A stretch of DNA of 64,000 nt from Pseudomonas sp. HOU2 (lineage in GTDB: Bacteria; Pseudomonadota; Gammaproteobacteria; Pseudomonadales; Pseudomonadaceae): positions 3,782,001 to 3,846,000 of the forward strand of contig NZ_CP160398.1 in assembly GCF_040729435.1 (NCBI RefSeq), given 5' to 3'. Shown piece after piece: positions 1-8,842 of the stretch. The first letter of the stretch is position 1, and each line of letters opens with the position of its first letter. The position numbers and the translations under genes are program-made. The notes under the pieces are model-generated. The model did no database searches and was not told the DNA's origin. It saw only the letters and a list, made by a program, of their open reading frames with translations.

Positions 1-33
1 TTCGTGGACGATTTCGCGGGGAGTCATGGACAT
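1..33 (-). CDS. hslU: HslU ATPase, N-terminal end only (partial)
   Basis: Eleven codons at the window edge read MSMTPREIVHE, which is the conserved start of the HslU/ClpY AAA+ unfoldase that feeds substrates into the HslV protease chamber. A GAGGA Shine-Dalgarno-like block lies at 46-50, upstream of the ATG at 31-33. An in-frame ATG at 25-27 is an alternative start. The gene follows hslV with a 55-nt gap, the usual hslVU operon order. Identity rests on the N-terminus plus context; the rest is outside the window. Confidence 0.85.
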   Translation of the reverse strand, partial: MSMTPREIVHE

Positions 34-88
34 AATAATTGACGGTCCTCAAGCAGAAACAAGCCGTGGCACTTAGGCCGCGTCAAGC

Positions 89-619
89 TTATTCAGCGAG
101 ATCCTGCTCCTCAATGGTCTGGGTGTGGTTGGTGAATACACAGATGTCGCCGGCGATACCGAGGGCAGTTTCGACGATCTCACGGGCCGACAGGTCGGTC
201 TTTTTCAACAGCGCGCTGGCTGCGGCTTGCGCGTAGGCGCCGCCGGAACCCATGGCGATCAGGCCGTCTTCAGGTTCGACTACGTCACCGTTGCCGGTGA
301 TGATCAGCGAGGCGTCCTTGTTGGCAACCGCGAGCATCGCTTCGAGGCGGCTCAGGGAGCGGTCGGTGCGCCATTCTTTGGCGAGTTCTACAGCGGCGCG
401 GATCAGGTGGCCCTGATGTTTCTCGAGCTGGCCTTCGAAGCGTTCGAACAGGGTGAAGGCGTCGGCGGTGGCACCGGCGAAACCGGCGATGACCTGACCG
501 TGGTACAGGCGACGAACTTTCTTCGCGTTGCCTTTCATCACGGTATTGCCGAGAGAAACCTGGCCGTCGCCGCCCATGACGACTTTGCCGTGGCGGCGGA
601 CTGAAACGATGGTGGTCAA
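89..619 (-). CDS. hslV: HslV peptidase subunit of the HslVU ATP-dependent protease
   Basis: Threonine protease of the proteasome beta-subunit fold; with HslU it degrades misfolded and heat-shock-regulated proteins in the cytoplasm. The mature protein should start at the second residue (TTIVSVRR...), Thr being the nucleophile; [11 protein letters not shown] and the C-terminal AGDICVF region match the family. I place the start at a TTG (617-619), giving 176 aa, the usual size. A longer reading from an ATG at 667 would add 16 unconserved residues and would begin inside the sigma32 -10 element. GGAGA at 628-632 is correctly spaced for the TTG. First gene of hslVU; heat-shock control is expected from the upstream promoter. 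Confidence 0.96.
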   Translation of the reverse strand: MTTIVSVRRHGKVVMGGDGQVSLGNTVMKGNAKKVRRLYHGQVIAGFAGATADAFTLFERFEGQLEKHQGHLIRAAVELAKEWRTDRSLSRLEAMLAVANKDASLIITGNGDVVEPEDGLIAMGSGGAYAQAAASALLKKTDLSAREIVETALGIAGDICVFTNHTQTIEEQDLAE

Positions 620-665
620 GGGAAGAGTCTCCACGCAGCGGGGCGAAAATGCCTTATGCCCATTC

Positions 666-692
666 ATATGGGGGTGCTGGAGAGGATTTCAA
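666..692 (-). promoter_or_regulatory. Sigma32 (RpoH) heat-shock promoter of hslVU
   Basis: On the minus strand TTGAAA (687-692) is followed after 13 nt by CCCCATAT (666-673), a match to the RpoH consensus elements with an accepted spacing. It lies about 47 nt upstream of the hslV TTG start, leaving a short leader. Heat-shock control of hslVU is established in other proteobacteria; here it is inferred from sequence only. Confidence 0.8.
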
Positions 693-742
693 CCGGGGGC
701 GCAGAGAGGAGACGAGCGGTGATGAAGGGTTGGTGCAAATCT

Positions 743-893
743 CTGTGGCGAGGGAGCTTGTCGAATCGTCGCACCGTCCCGCTCGGCTGCGCAGCAGTCG
801 TAAAACCTGCAATCCCGGTCTGTCTGATGCACTGGATTCACAGGGTTTGGGGGCGCTTCGCACCCCAGCGGGAGCAAGCTCCCTCGCCACAAA
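743..893. repeat. REP doublet (REPIN), GTGGCGAGGGAGCTT class, long form
   Basis: Inverted arms CTGTGGCGAGGGAGCTTG at the left and GAGCAAGCTCCCTCGCCACA at the right enclose a 110-nt centre. The left inner block (GCACCGTCCCGCTCGGCTGC) is also present in the repeat at 59376-59526, in the opposite orientation. The element fills most of the 305-nt gap between hslV and the ftsN-like gene; the rest of that gap holds the hslV promoter. Probably non-autonomous and mobilised by a RAYT transposase, none of which is encoded in this window. Confidence 0.85.
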
Positions 894-924
894 GTCCGCC
901 GAACGATTTACGTTCGGCGAGAGA

Positions 925-1632
925 TCAGCGGCTCTGGCGTTGTTGTAACAACAGATTGCTGAAGCCGCTGCCGGCCAGTTGTTTCTGCGCCGTGGTCAGC
1001 TGTTCGCGGTTGCTGAACGGGCCAACCAGTACGCGATACCAGGTTTCATCCTTCACTGTGCCGGACTCAACCGCCACAGCCTGGCCGAGCAGAATGATCT
1101 GCGCCCGCACCTTGTCCGCGTCCGCCTCTTTGCGGAACGAACCGGCCTGGAGGAAGAACTTGGTCACTGGCGCCGCTTTCGCCACCGGTGGCGCTGGCGG
1201 TGGGGTAATGCCCGACAGCGCGGCCTGCGCGCGTGCGGTGTCGATCTTCGCCGCTTCCGCCGGGGTAACCGGTGTGGTCGGCACTTGCGGCGTCGGCAGG
1301 GTTTTCTCCGGCACGGCATCCGGCGGCACGATCACTTCCGATTCCGGCAGCAGGGTGTAGAAGTCGTACTTCGGCTTCACCGGTTGCGTCGGGCTCGGCG
1401 GGGTCTTGTTGGCCTCGGCGATCTTCGACGCTTTCTGCTGCTGCGCCTGCTCGACTTTCTCGCGCTTGACCGTGTCGCTGCCCTTGCCCGGCTCCAGTTT
1501 CATCAGGAACACGATGAACGCGCCGACCGTCAGGCCGATGGCCATCCACAGCCAGCCCGGGATCGGTTGCTTTGCAGGAGCTTGGTAACGGCTGGCGCCA
1601 CGCTTGGGTGCAGGTTTTTTCTTGGCAGCCAA
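925..1632 (-). CDS. ftsN: SPOR-domain cell division protein, FtsN type
   Basis: 235 aa with the FtsN layout: a short basic cytoplasmic start (AAKKKPAPKRG), one membrane helix at about residues 23-45, a periplasmic linker rich in Pro, Lys and Gln, and a C-terminal SPOR domain at about 155-232 (FFLQAGSFRKEADADKVRA) that binds denuded septal peptidoglycan. FtsN-type proteins activate septal cell wall synthesis. It starts one nucleotide after the argS stop codon, so it is surely co-transcribed and probably translationally coupled. The argS-ftsN-hslVU order matches what I remember of P. aeruginosa. Other SPOR proteins share this architecture, so the symbol leans on synteny. Confidence 0.82.
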   Translation of the reverse strand: MAAKKKPAPKRGASRYQAPAKQPIPGWLWMAIGLTVGAFIVFLMKLEPGKGSDTVKREKVEQAQQQKASKIAEANKTPPSPTQPVKPKYDFYTLLPESEVIVPPDAVPEKTLPTPQVPTTPVTPAEAAKIDTARAQAALSGITPPPAPPVAKAAPVTKFFLQAGSFRKEADADKVRAQIILLGQAVAVESGTVKDETWYRVLVGPFSNREQLTTAQKQLAGSGFSNLLLQQRQSR

Positions 1633-1633
1633 C

Positions 1634-3370
1634 TTACATGCGCTCCAGAGTTTCCAGGCCCAACAGTTCCAGGCCTTGCTTGAGAGTACGACCGGTCAGC
1701 GCGGCCAGACGCAGACGGCTCTGCATCTGGACCGGCGTTTCGGCGGCGAGGATCGGGCAGTTCTCGTAGAAGCTGGAGAACAGACCGGCGACGTCATACA
1801 GATAAGTGCAGAGAATGTGCGGCGTGCCTTTTTCCGCAACGCTGTTCAGCACTTCGCCGAACTGCGCCAGCTTCGCCGCCAGCTCTTGCTCGTGCGCGGC
1901 TTCGAGGACGATCTGGCCGTCGACTTCGCTGAAGTCCTTGCCCAGTTTGCGGAACACACCGGCCACACGGGTATAGGCGTACAGCAGGTACGGCGCGGTG
2001 TTGCCTTCGAAATTCAGCATCAGGTCGAAGTTGAAGCTGTAGTCGCTGGTGCGGTGCTTGGACAGGTCGGCGTATTTCACCGCACCGATGCCGACAACCT
2101 TGGCGATGTTGCGCAGTTCGTCTTCGGCCAGTGTCGGGTTCTTCTCTTTGACCAGGTTGTAGGCACGTTCCTGGGCTTCGGTCAGCAAATCGATCAGCTT
2201 CACGGTGCCGCCATCACGGGTCTTGAACGGACGGCCGTCGGCGCCATTCATGGTGCCGAAGCCCATGTGCTCCATTTCCATCGGATGGGTCACGAAACCG
2301 GCTTTGCGCGCCACGGCGAACACTTGCTGGAAGTGCAGGGCCTGACGCTGGTCGACGAAGTACAGCGCGCGGTCGGCCTTCAACTTGCCACTGCGGTAGC
2401 GCACGGCTGCCAGGTCAGTGGTGGCGTACAGGTAACCGCCGTCAGCCTTGACGATGATCACTGGTAGCGGATCGCCGTCGGCGTTCTTGAACTCGTCGAG
2501 GAACACGCACTGGGCGCCGTTGCTCTCGACCAGCATGCCGGCGGCTTTGAGGTCGTTGACCACGTTGATCAGGTCGTCGTTGTAGGCGCTTTCGCCCATC
2601 ACGTCGGCCATGGTCAGTTTGACGTTGAGCAGTTCGTAGATCTTCTGGCAGTGCGACAGCGAGATGTCCTTGAACTTGGTCCACAGCGCCAGGCACTCGG
2701 CATCGCCGGCCTGCAGCTTGACCACCAGGCCACGGGCGCGGTCGGCGAACTCTTCGGATTCATCGAAACGCTGCTTGGCGGCGCGGTAGAAGTTTTCCAG
2801 ATCGGACAGCTCGTCGCTGGTGATCGGGTTTTCCTGCAAGTAAGCCATCAGCATGCCGAACTGGGTGCCCCAGTCGCCCACGTGGTTCTGGCGGATCACT
2901 TCGTCGCCAAGGAACTCGAGAACACGGGCCACGCCGTCGCCGATGATGGTCGAGCGCAAGTGGCCGACGTGCATCTCTTTGGCCAGGTTCGGCGCCGACA
3001 GGTCGACCACGGTGCGTTGCGCCGGGCCGGCCTTGCGCACGCCAACGTGAGCATCGGCCAGGGCGGCGTCGAGGCGCGAGGCGAGGGCCTGGGTGTTCTG
3101 GAAGAAATTGATGAAGCCGGGGCCGGCGATTTCGGCCTTGGTGACGTTCTCGTCGGCCGGCAGCGCGGCAATGATTTTCTCCGCCAGATCGCGCGGCTTC
3201 ATGCCCGCAGGCTTGGCCAGCATCATGGCGATGTTGCTGGCGAAGTCGCCGTGGGTCTTGTCACGGGCGTTCTCCACCTGAATCGCCGGCGACAGGCCTT
3301 CAGGCAACACACCTTCGTTGACGAGTTGGGTGAGGGCTTGTTGGATCAGCTGGCGAATGGTGTCTTTCAT
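1634..3370 (-). CDS. argS: Arginyl-tRNA synthetase
   Basis: Class I aminoacyl-tRNA synthetase that charges tRNA-Arg; 578 aa, the normal length. The N-terminal Add1 domain precedes the Rossmann catalytic core, which shows the HIGH-type motif HVGH at residues 134-137 ([15 protein letters not shown]). The anticodon-binding domain follows, ending in the conserved [22 protein letters not shown] region. The reading frame stays open another 84 codons upstream, through the REP element, but conservation starts at [10 protein letters not shown] (ATG at 3368-3370), preceded by a purine-rich AGAGAAG. The gene is followed one base later by the FtsN-type gene. Confidence 0.97.
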   Translation of the reverse strand: MKDTIRQLIQQALTQLVNEGVLPEGLSPAIQVENARDKTHGDFASNIAMMLAKPAGMKPRDLAEKIIAALPADENVTKAEIAGPGFINFFQNTQALASRLDAALADAHVGVRKAGPAQRTVVDLSAPNLAKEMHVGHLRSTIIGDGVARVLEFLGDEVIRQNHVGDWGTQFGMLMAYLQENPITSDELSDLENFYRAAKQRFDESEEFADRARGLVVKLQAGDAECLALWTKFKDISLSHCQKIYELLNVKLTMADVMGESAYNDDLINVVNDLKAAGMLVESNGAQCVFLDEFKNADGDPLPVIIVKADGGYLYATTDLAAVRYRSGKLKADRALYFVDQRQALHFQQVFAVARKAGFVTHPMEMEHMGFGTMNGADGRPFKTRDGGTVKLIDLLTEAQERAYNLVKEKNPTLAEDELRNIAKVVGIGAVKYADLSKHRTSDYSFNFDLMLNFEGNTAPYLLYAYTRVAGVFRKLGKDFSEVDGQIVLEAAHEQELAAKLAQFGEVLNSVAEKGTPHILCTYLYDVAGLFSSFYENCPILAAETPVQMQSRLRLAALTGRTLKQGLELLGLETLERM

Positions 3371-3499
3371 GGTCTTCTCTTTCGACCGCAAGCGCGGCGG
3401 CGCATCGATGCGCGGGTGGAAAAACTGGGCATTATCCGTTGCGAAGACGGGCTTGCCAACCTTAGCAGGCAGGATGTGGATATGTGGTGACAAATTACC

Positions 3500-3624
3500 C
3501 TGTGGCGAGGGAGCTTGCTCCGGCTCGGCTGCGCAACAGTCGTAAAACCGCTGACTCGGTTCGGCTGGCATTTCCGTTTTGGGGCCGCTTCGCGCCCCAG
3601 CGGGAGCAAGCTCCCTCGCCACAG
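3500..3624. repeat. REP doublet (REPIN), GTGGCGAGGGAGCTT class
   Basis: CTGTGGCGAGGGAGCTTGCTCC and its reverse complement ending at 3624 flank a core that itself contains a short inverted GGGGCCGC/GCGCCCC block. It lies between priA and argS, 7 nt from the priA stop codon, and may act as a terminator or attenuator between them. Confidence 0.85.
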
Positions 3625-3631
3625 GTCAGCG

Positions 3632-5851
3632 TCAATACAAATCCACCGGATCGACATCCAGCGACCAGCGCACCGCGCGCCCGCTCGGCATCTGCTCCAG
3701 CACCAGCAACCAGCTGGCGAGCAGTCGATGCAAGGGTGCCCGCGCCGCCGCCTGCACCAACAGCTGTGCCCGATAGCGCCCCGCACGGCGCTCCATCGGT
3801 GCCGGCACCGGTCCGAGCAATTCGATCCCGCCCAGATTCTGTTCAGCCAGCAAGCGCTCGGCGGCGCTGCATGCCTCATCGAGAAAACCTTCCGCCTGCC
3901 CCGGTTTGTGCGCTTCGGCGCGTAACAGCGCCAGGTGTGAAAACGGCGGCAGCCCCGCCGCGCGGCGCTCACTCAAGGCCTGCTCGGCAAAGGCGAAGTA
4001 GCCCTGCTCGGTGAGTTGCACCAATAGAGGATGGTCGGCCAAATGCGTCTGGATGATCACCTTGCCCGGCTCCTCGGCCCGCCCGGCGCGCCCCGCGACC
4101 TGCACGATCAACTGTGCCATGCGCTCGCTGGCGCGGAAGTCGCCGGAAAACAGCCCGCCGTCGGCATCCAGAATCGACACCAGCGTGACCCGCGGGAAGT
4201 GGTGCCCCTTGGCCAACATCTGGGTGCCGACCAGAATGCATGGCTGGCCCTTCTGAATCGTTGCGAACAGTTGATTCATCGCGTCCTTGCGCGAAGTGCT
4301 GTCGCGGTCGACCCGCAGCACCGGGTAGTCCGGGAACAGAATCGCCAGGCGTTCTTCGGCGCGTTCGGTGCCGGCGCCCACCGGCCGCAGATCGACCTTG
4401 TTGCACTTGGGGCACTGGCGCGGCGTGCGTTCGACGTTGCCGCAGTGATGACAGCGCAGCTCACCGTAGCGCTGGTGCACGGTCATCCGCGCGTCGCAGC
4501 GTGAGCATTCGGACATCCAGCCGCAATCGTGGCACAGCAATGTCGGCGCAAAGCCGCGCCGGTTGAGGAACACCAGCACCTGTTGGCCCGCTGCGAGGGT
4601 CTGGCCGATGGCTTGCTGCATCGGCCCGGAAATGCCGCTGTCCAGCGGGCGGCTTTTCACGTCCAGTCGCAGGAACCGAGGTTGCCTGGCGCCGCCAGCG
4701 CGCTCGTTCAGGCGCAGCAGGCCATAACGACCGGTGTAGGCGTTGTGCAGGCTTTCCAGCGACGGCGTGGCGGAGCCGAGGACGATCGGGATGTTTTCCT
4801 GGCGCGCACGCACCAGCGCCAGATCCCGGGCGTGGTAGCGCAGGCCTTCCTGCTGTTTATAGGAGCCGTCGTGTTCTTCGTCGATGATGATCAGTCCCGG
4901 GTTTTTCATCGGGGTGAACAGCGCCGAGCGGGTGCCGATAATAATGTCGGCCTCGCCGTCGCGGGCAGCGAGCCAGGCGTCGAGGCGCTCACGGTCGTTG
5001 ACCGCCGAATGCAGCAGGGCGATGCGCGCATTGAAGCGCTGCTCGAAACGCGCCAGAGTCTGCGGGCCGAGGTTGATCTCGGGGATCAGCACCAGCGCCT
5101 GCTTGCCGGCTTCGAGGGTTTCGCGGATCAGCTGCAGATAGACTTCGGTCTTGCCGCTGCCGGTGACCCCGGCCAGCAGAAACGCGTGATAACTGTCGAA
5201 CCCGGCGCGGATCGCTTCGTAAGCGGCGCGTTGTTCGGTGTTGAGCGGCAGTTCCGGTTGCGCCAGCCAGTGTTCATGGCGCACGCCGGGGGCGTGCCGG
5301 CGGATCTCCACTTGCACCAGTCCCTTGGCCAGCAGCAGGTCGAGGCTGTCCTTGCTCAGCATCAGCTTGCTCAGCAACTGATGGGCCACGCCGTGGGGGT
5401 GCTGCGCCAGCGTCGACAATGCTTCACGCTGGCGCGGGGCGCGGGCGATGCGCGGATCATCGAGGCTGGCACCGGGCGCAACCGACCAAAAGCGCTCCTG
5501 ACGGGCTTCAGCCAGTTCGCCCTGTCGCAGCAAAACCGGCAGCGCCCAGCTCAGGGTGTCGCCGAGGCTGTGCTGATAATACTGGGATGTCCACAGGCAC
5601 AGCTTGAACAGCGCGGGCGGCAGCGGCGGCTCGGCATCGAGCAGGGCCAGCGCCGGTTTGAGTTTTTCCAGCGGTACATCGCTGGTGTCGGTGACTTCGA
5701 CCAGGATCCCGATCATTTCCCGGCGCCCGAACGGCACACGCAGGCGCATGCCCGGCTGCAACTGGGCACGCGATACCCCGGCCGGCGCCCGATAATCGAA
5801 CAGGCGGCGCAGGGGCGAAGGCAGGGCGAGGCGCAGAATGGCGTCGGGCAC
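3632..5851 (-). CDS. priA: Primosomal protein N', replication restart helicase PriA
   Basis: 3'-5' superfamily 2 helicase that reloads the replisome at stalled or repaired forks. 739 aa. An N-terminal 3'-OH binding and winged-helix region (1-200) is followed by a helicase core with Walker A GVTGSGKT at 228-235 and DEEH box at 324-327. Eight cysteines of the zinc-binding insert lie between about 440 and 483 (CHDC, CSRC, CHHC, CPKC), and helicase motifs with VAGRAGR follow. Start MPDAILRLALP matches the family. It is a single gene flanked by REP elements on both sides. Nothing unusual in the catalytic motifs. Confidence 0.97.
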   Translation of the reverse strand: MPDAILRLALPSPLRRLFDYRAPAGVSRAQLQPGMRLRVPFGRREMIGILVEVTDTSDVPLEKLKPALALLDAEPPLPPALFKLCLWTSQYYQHSLGDTLSWALPVLLRQGELAEARQERFWSVAPGASLDDPRIARAPRQREALSTLAQHPHGVAHQLLSKLMLSKDSLDLLLAKGLVQVEIRRHAPGVRHEHWLAQPELPLNTEQRAAYEAIRAGFDSYHAFLLAGVTGSGKTEVYLQLIRETLEAGKQALVLIPEINLGPQTLARFEQRFNARIALLHSAVNDRERLDAWLAARDGEADIIIGTRSALFTPMKNPGLIIIDEEHDGSYKQQEGLRYHARDLALVRARQENIPIVLGSATPSLESLHNAYTGRYGLLRLNERAGGARQPRFLRLDVKSRPLDSGISGPMQQAIGQTLAAGQQVLVFLNRRGFAPTLLCHDCGWMSECSRCDARMTVHQRYGELRCHHCGNVERTPRQCPKCNKVDLRPVGAGTERAEERLAILFPDYPVLRVDRDSTSRKDAMNQLFATIQKGQPCILVGTQMLAKGHHFPRVTLVSILDADGGLFSGDFRASERMAQLIVQVAGRAGRAEEPGKVIIQTHLADHPLLVQLTEQGYFAFAEQALSERRAAGLPPFSHLALLRAEAHKPGQAEGFLDEACSAAERLLAEQNLGGIELLGPVPAPMERRAGRYRAQLLVQAAARAPLHRLLASWLLVLEQMPSGRAVRWSLDVDPVDLY

Positions 5852-5898
5852 GCGGGGGGATCTCTATCAACACAAAAGGAGGCTTGGCGCAGATCAAG

Positions 5899-5988
5899 TG
5901 TGGGAGCGAGCTTGCTCGCGAACGCGGTGTGTCAGGCACGAAGTCATCAACTGGCACAACGCATTCGCGAGCAAGCTCGCTCCCACAG
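5899..5988. repeat. REP doublet (REPIN), GTGGGAGCGAGCTTGCTCGCGAA class
   Basis: Near-perfect inverted arms of about 25 nt (TGTGGGAGCGAGCTTGCTCG and its reverse complement) separated by about 40 nt. It sits between the divergent priA and rpmE genes, upstream of the rpmE promoter. Confidence 0.85.
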
Positions 5989-6038
5989 GGGTGCGTTCAA
6001 GCCCGGGAGCCTAGCAGACGGTCGGTCTCAGGGACAGC

Positions 6039-6066
6039 TTGCGCGATTGACATTGTCTGGTAGAAT
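6039..6066 (+). promoter_or_regulatory. Sigma70-type promoter of rpmE
   Basis: TTGCGC (6039-6044), 16-nt spacer, TAGAAT (6061-6066). It lies 70 nt upstream of the rpmE ATG, the only good match in the gap. Prediction from sequence only. Confidence 0.5.
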
Positions 6067-6135
6067 CCGCGGCCTAATTACGTGCGGTATTCAACAATAG
6101 TGTTGGGTGGCGGCACGCTAGCTGAGGAAGACATC

Positions 6136-6351
6136 ATGAAAGCTGATATCCACCCGAATTACCCAGAAGTTGCAGTAACCTGCAGCTGCGGCAACAAGTT
6201 CGAAACCCGTTCGACCTTCGGCAAAGCCCTGGCGATCGACGTTTGCAACGAGTGCCACCCGTTCTACACCGGTAAGCAGAAGACTCTGGACACCGGTGGT
6301 CGCGTTCAGAAGTTCGCCGACCGTTTCGGTGCCTTCGGCGCCAAGAAGTAA
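6136..6351 (+). CDS. rpmE: Ribosomal protein bL31, zinc-binding form
   Basis: 71-aa large-subunit protein forming the bL31 bridge to the small subunit. It carries the four zinc-ligand cysteines of the C+ type: C16, C18, C37, C40. The frame is open from 6082, but the start at ATG 6136 has a strong GAGGAAG ribosome site at 6124-6130 and gives the standard N-terminus MKADIHPNY. Its rho-independent terminator lies 45 nt downstream, inside the next gene. A zinc-free paralogue, if present, is not in this window. Confidence 0.97.
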   Translation: MKADIHPNYPEVAVTCSCGNKFETRSTFGKALAIDVCNECHPFYTGKQKTLDTGGRVQKFADRFGAFGAKK

Positions 6352-6392
6352 GATTGGTCATTCTGGAAAATCGCGACGGTTTCTCCAGGCTG

Positions 6393-7175
6393 ATGAAAAA
6401 GGCGTCCCTTGTGGGCGCCTTTTTTGTGTCCGCGATTTGGCTGTCCGGCGCCCAGGCGTTTTGCCCTGCGCCGGCCGGCCTGAGCAGCGTCAGCGTCCAG
6501 CGTGTGGTCGATGGCGACACGCTACGCCTGAGCGATGGGCGCAGTGTGCGGATGATCGGTCTCAACACGCCGGAACTGGGCAAGCAGGGCCGCAGTGACG
6601 AAGCCTTCGCCGTGGCGGCGCGCAAACGCCTCGAAGCGCTGGTGGCGGACAGTGGCGGGCGGGTCGGGTTGCTCCCCGGCAGGCAGGCCAAAGACCATTA
6701 CGGCCGGACCCTCGCGCATGTCTACAGCACCAACGGCACCAATCTTGAAGCGCAAATGCTCGCCGACGGCCTCGGTTTTCAGGTCGCGGTGGCGCCGAAC
6801 GTCGATCTTGTTGCCTGTCAGCAGGCCGCTGAGAGGCGCGCGCGAACCGCTGGACGCGGCGTCTGGCGCCAGTCGCCTGTACTGAAAGCGCAGCAGATCC
6901 AGCGTTCGGGTTTCGCCGTGGTCAGCGGGCGTGTGAGCAAGGTTCAGCGCAATCGCGGTGGAATCTGGATCGAGTTGCAGGACGCGCTTGTGTTGCGCGT
7001 TGCACCCAATCTGCTCGGACAGTTCGACAATGCCCGCTTGCAGGCATTGAAAGGCAAGCAGGTCGAGGCTCGCGGCTGGGTCGTCGATCGTTCGCGACGC
7101 GGCGGGTTGAAACCGGGTCAGCCACGCTGGTTACTTCCGCTGACGGATCCTTCAATGCTGCAAAGCGCTCGCTGA
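6393..7175 (+). CDS. Secreted thermonuclease-family (SNase-like) protein
   Basis: 260 aa from the ATG at 6393; the frame is open from 6354. An N-terminal signal peptide ends near GAQA-FC (about residue 22). A staphylococcal-nuclease-like OB domain follows (about 30-155) with VDGDTLRL, VRMIGLNTPE and HYGRTLAHVY, supplying the two catalytic Arg and the Glu. The Asp that binds calcium in the classical enzyme (DTPE) reads Asn here (NTPE). The C-terminal 85 residues look like a second small beta domain (GGIWIELQDALVLRVAP). It likely cleaves nucleic acids in the periplasm or outside. Its start codon lies just before the rpmE terminator hairpin, so expression depends on read-through or an internal promoter. 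Confidence 0.8.
   Translation: MKKASLVGAFFVSAIWLSGAQAFCPAPAGLSSVSVQRVVDGDTLRLSDGRSVRMIGLNTPELGKQGRSDEAFAVAARKRLEALVADSGGRVGLLPGRQAKDHYGRTLAHVYSTNGTNLEAQMLADGLGFQVAVAPNVDLVACQQAAERRARTAGRGVWRQSPVLKAQQIQRSGFAVVSGRVSKVQRNRGGIWIELQDALVLRVAPNLLGQFDNARLQALKGKQVEARGWVVDRSRRGGLKPGQPRWLLPLTDPSMLQSAR
6396..6425 (+). terminator. Rho-independent terminator of rpmE, overlapping the nuclease signal-peptide codons
   Basis: Poly-A, then GGCG-T-CCC, TTGT loop, GGG-CGCC and a T6 run. The stem has 7 paired positions with one bulged T, flanked by A5/T6 that can extend it. It lies 45 nt past the rpmE stop, where a terminator is expected, but also encodes residues 2-11 of the downstream secreted nuclease. Confidence 0.8.
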
Positions 7176-7288
7176 ATAAAAATTGTAGACATTTTTTCTG
7201 TTGATTGTGAACAGTCCAGCCCTTGTGCGCCGTGGCTCTTGGCCCAAAGTCGTAGGACAGCGCGCTTGACAGGGGTGACCGCTCAGTC

Positions 7289-7317
7289 TTGTGGGGACTT
7301 TGCGAGGCGCGTATCCT
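7289..7317 (+). promoter_or_regulatory. Candidate sigma70 promoter of the malic enzyme gene
   Basis: TTGTGG (7289-7294), 17-nt spacer, TATCCT (7312-7317), 41 nt upstream of the ATG. The elements are only partial consensus matches. The rest of the 183-nt gap shows no other clear signal. Confidence 0.35.
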
Positions 7318-7358
7318 CGCTGACCAGTCTGTCCAACAGTAAAAAGCGGAATGCCAAA

Positions 7359-8627
7359 ATGTCTGATCTGAAAACTGCCGCTCTCGAATATCATGCCAAT
7401 CCTCGTCCAGGGAAGCTGAGTGTCGAGCTCACCAAGGCCACTGCTACCGCCCGCGACCTGTCGCTGGCCTACAGCCCCGGCGTAGCTGAACCAGTGCGTG
7501 AGATCGCTCGCGATCCTGAACTGGCCTACAAGTACACCGGCAAGGGCAACCTGGTTGCAGTCATTTCCGATGGCACCGCGATTCTGGGGCTGGGTAACCT
7601 CGGCCCACTGGCTTCCAAGCCGGTTATGGAAGGTAAAGGCGTGCTGTTCAAGCGCTTCGCCGGTATCGACGTATTCGACATCGAAGTCGACTCCGAAAGC
7701 CCGCAAGCCTTCATCGACACCGTAAAACGCATCTCCATCACCTTCGGTGGCATCAACCTGGAAGACATCAAGGCACCTGAGTGCTTCGAGATCGAACGTG
7801 CTCTGATCGAGCAGTGCGACATTCCGGTATTCCACGATGACCAGCACGGCACCGCAATCGTGACCGCGGCCGGCATGATCAACGCCCTGGAAATCGCCGG
7901 CAAGACCCTGCCGGAAGCCAAGATCGTCTGCCTCGGCGCCGGCGCTGCGGCCATCTCCTGCATGAAGTTGCTGGTGAGCATGGGCGCAAAAATCGAAAAC
8001 ATCTTCATGGTTGACCGTACCGGTGTGATCCACTCCGGCCGTGACGACCTGAACCAGTACAAAGCCGTGTTCGCTCACGCCACCGACAAGCGCAGCCTGG
8101 CTGACGCTCTGCAAGGCGCTGACGTGTTCGTCGGTCTGTCCGGCCCGAACCTGCTGAGCCCTGAAGGTCTGCTGTCGATGGCGGCCAACCCGATCGTCTT
8201 CGCCTGCTCGAACCCGGATCCGGAAATCTCCCCGGAACTGGCACACGCCACCCGCAGCGACGTGATCATGGCCACCGGTCGTTCCGACTACCCGAACCAG
8301 GTCAACAACGTTCTGGGCTTCCCGTTCATTTTCCGTGGTGCCCTGGACGTTCGCGCCAAGCGCATCAACGAAGAAATGAAAGTGGCTGCGGCCAACGCCC
8401 TGCGCGAACTGGCCAAGCTGCCAGTGCCGCAGGACGTGTGCGACGCCTACGGTGGTGCGCCGCTGGAATTCGGCCGTGAGTACATCATTCCGAAGCCAAT
8501 GGACAAGCGCCTGATCACCCTGATCTCCGACGCCGTGGCCAAAGCTGCGATCGAGACCGGTGTGGCGACCCTGCCGTATCCGAAGAACTACCCGCTGAAA
8601 AGCGTGGATGACGTGTTCAACGGCTAA
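7359..8627 (+). CDS. maeB: Malic enzyme (oxaloacetate-decarboxylating, probably NADP-dependent), short form
   Basis: Converts malate to pyruvate and CO2 with reduction of NAD(P). 422 aa. N-terminal catalytic domain with AYSPGVAEP, the metal-binding stretch FHDDQHGTAIV and the dinucleotide fold at VCLGAGAAAISCMK. It has only the malic enzyme part: the phosphotransacetylase-like C-terminal domain of the E. coli MaeB long form is absent, as is usual in pseudomonads. Start chosen at ATG 7359 (MSDLKTAALEYHANP), where conservation begins; the frame is open 40 codons further up without support. Followed by a strong terminator. Confidence 0.93.
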   Translation: MSDLKTAALEYHANPRPGKLSVELTKATATARDLSLAYSPGVAEPVREIARDPELAYKYTGKGNLVAVISDGTAILGLGNLGPLASKPVMEGKGVLFKRFAGIDVFDIEVDSESPQAFIDTVKRISITFGGINLEDIKAPECFEIERALIEQCDIPVFHDDQHGTAIVTAAGMINALEIAGKTLPEAKIVCLGAGAAAISCMKLLVSMGAKIENIFMVDRTGVIHSGRDDLNQYKAVFAHATDKRSLADALQGADVFVGLSGPNLLSPEGLLSMAANPIVFACSNPDPEISPELAHATRSDVIMATGRSDYPNQVNNVLGFPFIFRGALDVRAKRINEEMKVAAANALRELAKLPVPQDVCDAYGGAPLEFGREYIIPKPMDKRLITLISDAVAKAAIETGVATLPYPKNYPLKSVDDVFNG

Positions 8628-8647
8628 GTCGTTGTAGCGCTTCAACC

Positions 8648-8682
8648 GAAAGCCCCGGCTCGTCATGAGTCGGGGCTTTTTT
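8648..8682 (+). terminator. Rho-independent terminator of maeB
   Basis: AAAGCCCCGGCTC, loop, GAGTCGGGGCTTTTTT: long GC stem with an A/T flank and T6 run, 20 nt past the maeB stop codon. Confidence 0.9.
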
Positions 8683-8716
8683 ATGCCTGATATTTTTGTC
8701 GCGACTGGATTGGCGC

Positions 8717-8808
8717 CATCGCGAGCAGGCTCACTCCTACAGGGTTTGAGTTGTTCACTCTATCTATGCCGCACCTTGGTCCTTGTAGGAGTGAGCCTGC
8801 TCGCGATG
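8717..8808. repeat. REP doublet (REPIN), CATCGCGAGCAGGCTCACTCCTACA class
   Basis: Arms CATCGCGAGCAGGCTCACTC and the reverse complement separated by about 40 nt, between the terminators of maeB and ponA. Same class as 27428-27519. Confidence 0.85.
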
Positions 8809-8842
8809 AGGCCAGTGGTCTCACCACAAAACCAACAGGCAA

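Noticed and set aside
3371..3622. N-terminal extension of argS through the REP element (MARELAPAG...)
   Set aside because: The added residues are REP-coded, and similar MARELAP starts appear at other REP copies. ArgS conservation begins at 3370.
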